Shown here one piece after another: positions 6,959 through 11,405 of a DNA stretch of 11,405 bases. The stretch is from Bacteroidota bacterium. Lineage in GTDB: Bacteria; Bacteroidota; Bacteroidia; Flavobacteriales; Weeksellaceae. The stretch spans positions 1 to 11,405 of the forward strand of contig JAFDZJ010000080.1 in assembly GCA_018266965.1 (NCBI GenBank), in the 5' to 3' direction. A program made the position numbers and the translations under genes. Within the stretch, counting starts at the first letter, position 1. Every line of letters begins with the position of its first letter. The notes under the pieces were generated by a model. It did not search any database. It was not told the origin of the DNA and saw nothing but the letters and a program-made list of their open reading frames with translations.

Positions 6959-7019
6959 TAGCATAAGTTCAAGAAAATTTAAAATCTATAATCCATTTCA
7001 ACAATAATTTAAAATAAAA

Positions 7020-8411
7020 ATGAATACTTCCAGAAGAAATTTTATAAAAGCATCTGCATTAGCAGGTTTAGGAACCGTTCTCTTGCCAAATTCGTTGTTT
7101 GGTTCTAACTTTAATTTTAAAAATGATAAAAAAATACGCATCGGATTGATTGGTGTTGGTATGCGTGGACAAAGCAATCTGGACATACTTGCCAAGAGAA
7201 AAGATGTAGAAGTGATTGCCTTTGCCGACCCCAACCCTATCATGATGGCAAATGCACAAAAAATATTAGCCAATAACAATGCCACAAAAGCCCAAGAATT
7301 TGGCAATGGCGAATATGATTATAGAAATCTTCTTCAACTAAAAAATATTGATGCTGTATTGATTTCTACTCCTTGGGAATGGCACAAGATACAAGGTCTG
7401 GAAGCTATGAAAGCAAAAAAAATAGTAGGAATGGAAGTAGGTGGAGCTTTGGATTTGCAAGAATGTTGGGACTATGTAAAAACCCACGAAGAAACTGGCA
7501 CTCCACTTTTTGCAATGGAAAATGTCTGTTACAGAAGAGATGTTATGGCTATCCTAAATATGGTTAGAAAGGGTATGTTTGGAGAATTACTTCATGGCGA
7601 AGGTGGTTACAAACACGATTTGCGAGGAGTACTTTTCAATGATGGAAAAACTGCTTACAATTCCGGAGTAGAATTTGGCGACAAAGGTTTCAGTGAAGCG
7701 AAATGGAGAACCGAACATTATGTAAAAAGAAATGCCGAACTCTACCCTACCCATGGATTAGGACCAGTTGCAATGGCAATGGACATTAACAGAGGAAACA
7801 GATTGCTCAGGCTTTCATCATTTTCCACAAAAGCAAGAGGATTGCATGATTATATTATCAATCACCCAAAAGGCGGAGAAAACCATCCGAATGCCAAAGT
7901 AAAATTTTTACAAGGTGATGTTGTAACCACACAAATTGCTTGTGAAAATGGCGAAACTATCCTCCTAACCCATGACACAAGTTTGCAAAGACCCTATAAT
8001 TTAGGCTTTAAAATACAAGGTACAAAAGGACTTTGGGAAGATTATGGCTGGGGCGATTTCGACCAAGGAAACATCTATTTCGAAAGCCTGATGAAACATA
8101 CACATCGTTGGGAAAATACAGAAAAATGGATGAAAGAATACGACCATCCTCTTTGGAAAAAATATGAAAATCTGGCTGCTGGTGCTGGTCATGGTGGTAT
8201 GGATTGGTTCCTGATAAATGCTTTTGTAGAGTGCATCAAACGAAATATCGAATTCCCAATGGATGTTTATGATTTGGCAACTTGGTATTCCATAACTCCT
8301 CTGAGTGAAAAATCCATTAAGAAAAATGGTAAGGTAATAGAAATACCAGATTTCACCAAAGGAAAATGGAAAACTAAAAAACCAAACTTTGGCTTCTCCG
8401 ATGAGTACTAA
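7020..8411 (+). CDS. GH109 alpha-N-acetylgalactosaminidase-like, NAD-dependent, Tat-exported
   Basis: GH109 enzymes remove terminal alpha-linked GalNAc (for example from blood-group A or O-glycan structures) by an NAD-dependent oxidation-elimination route and belong to the Gfo/Idh/MocA oxidoreductase fold. The 463-residue protein starts with a twin-arginine signal, SRRNFIK at 4-10, then a hydrophobic stretch, which fits export of a protein folded around NAD. The dinucleotide-binding loop is IGLIGVGMRG (41-50), followed by AFADPNP (68-73). It matches the Elizabethkingia enzyme, as I remember it, over nearly its whole length: STPWEWH, CYRRDVMAILNMVRKGMFGE, LYPTHGLGP, GAGHGGMDWF and VYDLATWYSITPLSEKSI. 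By that alignment Tyr197 and His245 correspond to the reported active-site Tyr179 and His228. The stop overlaps the next gene by 11 bp, so it leads a three-gene operon. GH109-related proteins can have other specificities, so the substrate is not proven. Confidence 0.88.
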   Translation: MNTSRRNFIKASALAGLGTVLLPNSLFGSNFNFKNDKKIRIGLIGVGMRGQSNLDILAKRKDVEVIAFADPNPIMMANAQKILANNNATKAQEFGNGEYDYRNLLQLKNIDAVLISTPWEWHKIQGLEAMKAKKIVGMEVGGALDLQECWDYVKTHEETGTPLFAMENVCYRRDVMAILNMVRKGMFGELLHGEGGYKHDLRGVLFNDGKTAYNSGVEFGDKGFSEAKWRTEHYVKRNAELYPTHGLGPVAMAMDINRGNRLLRLSSFSTKARGLHDYIINHPKGGENHPNAKVKFLQGDVVTTQIACENGETILLTHDTSLQRPYNLGFKIQGTKGLWEDYGWGDFDQGNIYFESLMKHTHRWENTEKWMKEYDHPLWKKYENLAAGAGHGGMDWFLINAFVECIKRNIEFPMDVYDLATWYSITPLSEKSIKKNGKVIEIPDFTKGKWKTKKPNFGFSDEY

Positions 8412-9312
8412 AAAAACAATTATTATCCTTGCCGGTGGTTTGGGAAGTAGGTATCAAGGATTGAAACAGATAGACCCAATACTAAAAAATGGTTCGCCAA
8501 TATTGGAATATTCTCTTTATGACGCTTTGCTTGCTGGTTTTTCGAAGATAGTATTCATTATAAACGAGAAAATACCAACCTCTTTTCTGGAAAGGATTAA
8601 TAGAATTTTTTCTGATAAAAATGTAGAAATACACTGGGTATATCAAAGATTGGATAGTAATATTTCCGATACTACAAAATTGGAAAACCGAGAAAAACCT
8701 TGGGGTACAACTCACGCAGTTTTGTGTGCCAAAGATATTGTTAATGAGCCTTTTATCGTTATCAATGCGGACGATTTCTATGGTAGAGAAACTTACAAAA
8801 AAGCATCTCTTCTAATAGATGAAGGAAAGATTAGCGAACAACAAAGCTGTCTATTGGCATTTCCTATTCAACATACTTTGAGTGAAAACGGTGCGGTTTC
8901 CAGAGGAATTTGTACCATCAACAATCTTGGATTACTATCTAAAATAGAAGAAAAAACGCATATTTTTAAAAAAGATAACGGAATTTTTTTTGAAGAAAAC
9001 CATCAAGATTTCACTATCCCTATCAACACATTGGTTTCTATGAACTTTTGGATTTTCCACCCTTCAATTTTCATTCATCTCGAAAAGCATTTCAATGAAT
9101 TTTTGAAAACATACAAAAATCAAGAGGAATGTTATCTTCCTTCGGTAGTGCAAAAAATGATTGAAAACCACGAAACAGAAGTACTTGTGAAAGCATCTCC
9201 CTCGGAATGGATGGGTGTAACTTATCCGGCAGATAAAATAATATTGAAAGAATATATCGAAAATTTAATACATCAAAAAAAATACCCATTTCTACTTTGG
9301 AAGCCTCAATAA
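8401..9312 (+). CDS. Sugar-1-phosphate nucleotidyltransferase
   Basis: I chose the ATG at 8401 (MSTKKTIIILAGG), which gives 303 residues; an ATG at 8389 would add four residues and lengthen the overlap. The N-terminal nucleotide-binding loop LAGGLGSRYQGLKQ (10-23) with its conserved Arg and Lys identifies a GT-A-type nucleotidyltransferase of the RfbA/GalU/MurU superfamily. Further family features are IVFIINEKI (about 50-58), KPWGTTHAVL (99-108) and INADDFYG (121-128), with the acidic pair Asp124/Asp125 as likely metal ligands. Such enzymes join a sugar 1-phosphate to a nucleoside triphosphate. The base and sugar cannot be read from the sequence. The flanking GH109 and kinase genes suggest GalNAc-1-P or GlcNAc-1-P and UTP. 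The gene overlaps the GH109 stop by 11 bp and its own end overlaps the kinase start by 16 bp, which suggests translational coupling. The protein is cytosolic. Confidence 0.85.
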   Translation: MSTKKTIIILAGGLGSRYQGLKQIDPILKNGSPILEYSLYDALLAGFSKIVFIINEKIPTSFLERINRIFSDKNVEIHWVYQRLDSNISDTTKLENREKPWGTTHAVLCAKDIVNEPFIVINADDFYGRETYKKASLLIDEGKISEQQSCLLAFPIQHTLSENGAVSRGICTINNLGLLSKIEEKTHIFKKDNGIFFEENHQDFTIPINTLVSMNFWIFHPSIFIHLEKHFNEFLKTYKNQEECYLPSVVQKMIENHETEVLVKASPSEWMGVTYPADKIILKEYIENLIHQKKYPFLLWKPQ

Positions 9313-10328
9313 TTTTAAAGAAATATTTTCCCAACATCAGTGATTTTAAAATAATTCCAATAGAAAATGGATTGATAAATACTACTTTTTTGGTGGAAGA
9401 AAATAGTGGACAAAAGAAATATATTTTACAAAAAATAAATACCTCTATTTTTAAAAATCCAAAAGCTATTGTCGAAAATCATTGCACCATCAATAACCTA
9501 CTCCAACAAAATGGTTACACCAAACAAAGAGTAGAAATTTATAACAATTCCTATGGCGAATTGATTACTCTGTCCGAGACTGGCAATGCGTGGAGATTGA
9601 TGTCTTTTATAGAAAACAGCACTACTCTACTAAAAGTTTCTGATACAAAAACTGTTGAAAAAATAGCTGCTGCTTTTTCAGAATTTTATAAATTCATCAA
9701 CCAAAACCCATTACCTCTACAAGAAGTACTGCCCAATTTTCTGGATTTCGACCTCCGAATGAAAGATTTTTTTTGGGCTTTGGAACATGGCAATCCAAGT
9801 TTTATTGCAAAAGCACAACCTGCGATAGAATTTATAAAAACACAAATCAACCTACCCAACCAATGGATAGATTGGCAAAAAAAACTATCTCTTCCCAACA
9901 GAATTATTCATGCCGATCCAAAAATCAGTAATATATTATTAGACAAACACGAAAATCCAATCTGCATCATAGATTTGGACACAGTGATGAATGGCACACT
10001 TCTCTACGATTTTGGCGATATGGTAAGATCATATACCAACAAATTGGAAGAGGACAATCCTAAAAATATAGATAATTTTGATTCGGAAATTTTCCTCGCT
10101 TTGAAACATGGTTTTTTACAACATTTGGAAAATGTATTAGAAAAAATAGAACTCGACAATATGGATTATGCGGCACAAATAGTCATCTATATACAAGCCG
10201 TAAGATTTTTAACAGACTATCTCAATGGTAGCGTTTATTATACCATACAACGAGAAAATCATAATTTGGAAAGAGCAATTAACCAGATAAATTTATTAAA
10301 AGGGTTGCAACAATTCTTGCAAAAGTAA
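9297..10328 (+). CDS. APH-fold sugar kinase, NahK-like (N-acetylhexosamine 1-kinase type)
   Basis: The 343-residue protein has the aminoglycoside phosphotransferase/choline kinase fold. A candidate ATP lysine is Lys46 in KYILQKIN, the catalytic loop is HADPKISN (205-212; Asp207 as base, Asn212 as metal ligand), and CIIDLDTVMNGTLLYDFGD (223-241) is the metal-binding segment. The C-terminal RFLTDYLNGSVYY is typical of the NahK-like branch, which phosphorylates GlcNAc/GalNAc at C1; AmgK, the MurNAc/GlcNAc anomeric kinase, belongs to the same superfamily. The start must be non-ATG: the frame is blocked by TAA at 9234-9236, has no ATG before the conserved N-terminus, and TTG at 9297 is the best candidate. 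It overlaps the nucleotidyltransferase by 16 bp. Kinase product and nucleotidyltransferase substrate would fit together. Exact sugar specificity is inferred from context. Confidence 0.85.
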   Translation: MEASIILKKYFPNISDFKIIPIENGLINTTFLVEENSGQKKYILQKINTSIFKNPKAIVENHCTINNLLQQNGYTKQRVEIYNNSYGELITLSETGNAWRLMSFIENSTTLLKVSDTKTVEKIAAAFSEFYKFINQNPLPLQEVLPNFLDFDLRMKDFFWALEHGNPSFIAKAQPAIEFIKTQINLPNQWIDWQKKLSLPNRIIHADPKISNILLDKHENPICIIDLDTVMNGTLLYDFGDMVRSYTNKLEEDNPKNIDNFDSEIFLALKHGFLQHLENVLEKIELDNMDYAAQIVIYIQAVRFLTDYLNGSVYYTIQRENHNLERAINQINLLKGLQQFLQK

Positions 10329-10330
10329 CA

Positions 10331-11386
10331 TCAAACCAACAATCCTGCACAATGGTTTTTGGAGCTTCCTGTGGCAGAAGACAAGACATTGTCCAAATTA
10401 TTAATCCTTAATACTCCCATCAATGCAAAGATAAGTGCTTCTTTGTATTCGATAATTTCTTGTGAAGGAAGAAATAATTTTCCTTTTATTTTTTGTTGAA
10501 TTTTTTCTATCAAATAAGTGTTGAAAGTTCCGCCACCTGTAACCAAGATGATTTCCAATTGTTGCTGGTCGATTACCGAAGCAATTTGCACCGCTGCATG
10601 TTCCGTAAAAGTTGCCAAAGCATCAATATACTCCATACCTTCCAAAAGAGGTAGAACATTTTCATTGACCCACTCTACACCAAGAGATTTTGGAAATTTA
10701 GAATGATAATAGGGCAGATTATTCAGTTTGTTCAATACAGAAACATCTACTTTTCCATTTTGTGCAAAAAGTCCATCTTTATCATATTCCATACCCAGCT
10801 TTTGAGCAAAAAAATTGAGAACGATATTAACAGGAGCTATATCAAAAGCGACTCTATTTCCATTATTTTTAAATGAAATATTGGAAAATCCTCCCAGGTT
10901 GATACAAGCCGAGAATGAACCAAAAAGCATTTCATCACCAATTGGTACCAACGGAGCTCCATTTCCACCCATCAATACATCAGCTGTTCGGAAATCATAG
11001 ACAACCGGAATATTAGTAAGTAATTTTATAGCTCTTCCGTCGCCAATCTGTAAGGTAAATTTTTTGGAAGGTTGATGGAAAACAGTATGTCCATGGGAAG
11101 CAATTACATCTATATTTTCAATGGTATTATTGTCAATAAAGTCTTTTACCAATTGACCAAGCAAGAAACCATATTCCACATTCAATTGCAACAACTCTTC
11201 TGAAGAAAGATGAATAGCATTTTTCAATCTATTTTCCCACTCGTTAGTATATCGGATTGTTTGTGCTTTTATAATCTCATAACACAAATGCTCATTATAC
11301 TGTTCGAATTTTGTGTAACAAATATCCAAACCATCTAGACTAGTACCGGACATCAATCCTATTGCGGAAAAATTATGGCTTAACAT
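10331..11386 (-). CDS. anmK: Anhydro-N-acetylmuramic acid kinase
   Basis: AnmK opens and phosphorylates 1,6-anhydro-MurNAc to MurNAc-6-phosphate during peptidoglycan recycling in the cytoplasm. The 351 residues start with the family signature IGLMSGTSLDGLD (9-21). Further signatures are IASHGHTVFHQP (95-106), LQIGDGRAI (112-120), DFRTADVLMGGNGAPLVP (131-148), INLGGFSNISF (162-172), VAFDIAPVNIVLN (179-191), with Asp182 as the likely catalytic base, and VTGGGTFN (282-289). The 'FDIAPVN' variant replaces the 'FDTGPGN' of proteobacterial enzymes and I believe is usual in Bacteroidota. The start at 11386 gives the expected N-terminus; only 19 bp upstream are visible, so its promoter is out of view. 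It ends 2 bp from the sugar kinase stop on the opposite strand, with no hairpin between, so opposing transcripts probably overlap. Confidence 0.95.
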   Translation of the reverse strand: MLSHNFSAIGLMSGTSLDGLDICYTKFEQYNEHLCYEIIKAQTIRYTNEWENRLKNAIHLSSEELLQLNVEYGFLLGQLVKDFIDNNTIENIDVIASHGHTVFHQPSKKFTLQIGDGRAIKLLTNIPVVYDFRTADVLMGGNGAPLVPIGDEMLFGSFSACINLGGFSNISFKNNGNRVAFDIAPVNIVLNFFAQKLGMEYDKDGLFAQNGKVDVSVLNKLNNLPYYHSKFPKSLGVEWVNENVLPLLEGMEYIDALATFTEHAAVQIASVIDQQQLEIILVTGGGTFNTYLIEKIQQKIKGKLFLPSQEIIEYKEALIFALMGVLRINNLDNVLSSATGSSKNHCAGLLV

Positions 11387-11405
11387 TTTCCCCTTTTAAA
11401 GAAGG

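Larger units (their letters stand above)
6656..7019. other. Divergent intergenic region
   Basis: This 364-bp AT-rich gap separates the divergent genes queA and the GH109 gene. It holds the queA promoter on its left and a TAnnTTTG element on its right. Between about 6781 and 6940 I see no ORF with coding character, no tRNA, no strong hairpin and no clear repeat. Confidence 0.6.

Noticed and set aside
8389..8400. Upstream ATG (MASP-) for the nucleotidyltransferase
   Set aside because: It adds four residues before the typical short lead into the LAGGLGSR loop and lengthens the overlap with GH109; ATG 8401 gives the usual N-terminus.
1..11405. CRISPR arrays, tRNA or rRNA genes, insertion sequences, integrase genes
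   Set aside because: No regularly spaced repeats, cloverleaf-like sequences, transposase or integrase motifs, or terminal inverted repeats were seen on either strand.

Overview
The window looks like a piece of chromosome from a member of the Bacteroidota, most likely class Flavobacteriia (Chryseobacterium/Elizabethkingia-like). The reasons are the strongly AT-rich composition, A-rich gene leaders without Shine-Dalgarno sequences, promoter matches to the Bacteroidota -7 consensus TAnnTTTG, a type IX secretion (T9SS) C-terminal sorting domain, and a GH109 protein that closely resembles the Elizabethkingia alpha-N-acetylgalactosaminidase as I remember it. No database search was run; family calls come from motifs and remembered family sequences.

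Layout. (1) 1-3811, plus strand: a tight, probably single operon cut by the window edge. It holds the C-terminus of a CHAP-type amidase-like protein, a cytosolic-looking GH46 chitosanase/lysozyme-fold protein, a small signal-peptide gene that looks frame-disrupted, a 644-residue exported protein (cysteine-containing repeats, helical/TPR-like part, probable C-terminal beta-barrel) and a lipoprotein. A perfect 10-bp hairpin plus T-run at 3857-3890 ends it. (2) 4013-5485, plus: a T9SS-exported protein built of delta-60 repeats. (3) 5606-6655, minus: queA (queuosine biosynthesis), convergent with the T9SS gene; two hairpin terminators lie between them. (4) 6656-7019: a divergent promoter region. 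(5) 7020-10328, plus: three overlapping genes, namely a Tat-exported GH109 alpha-N-acetylgalactosaminidase-like enzyme, a sugar-1-phosphate nucleotidyltransferase and an APH-fold, NahK-like sugar kinase. (6) 10331-11386, minus: anmK (anhydro-MurNAc kinase), tail to tail with the kinase only 2 bp away.

How the genes may work together. The GH109, nucleotidyltransferase and kinase genes form a coherent candidate route: release of terminal alpha-GalNAc outside the cytoplasm, anomeric phosphorylation inside, then conversion to an NDP-amino sugar. With anmK next door, the kinase/nucleotidyltransferase pair could instead (or also) do an AmgK/MurU-like job in peptidoglycan sugar recycling. The first operon combines two wall- or chitosan-cleaving protein types with envelope proteins, which would suit an antibacterial or envelope-remodelling module; that is inference only.

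The parts with the least explanation are the 644-residue composite protein, the disrupted small gene in front of it, and the physiological role of the GH46-like protein that lacks a signal peptide.
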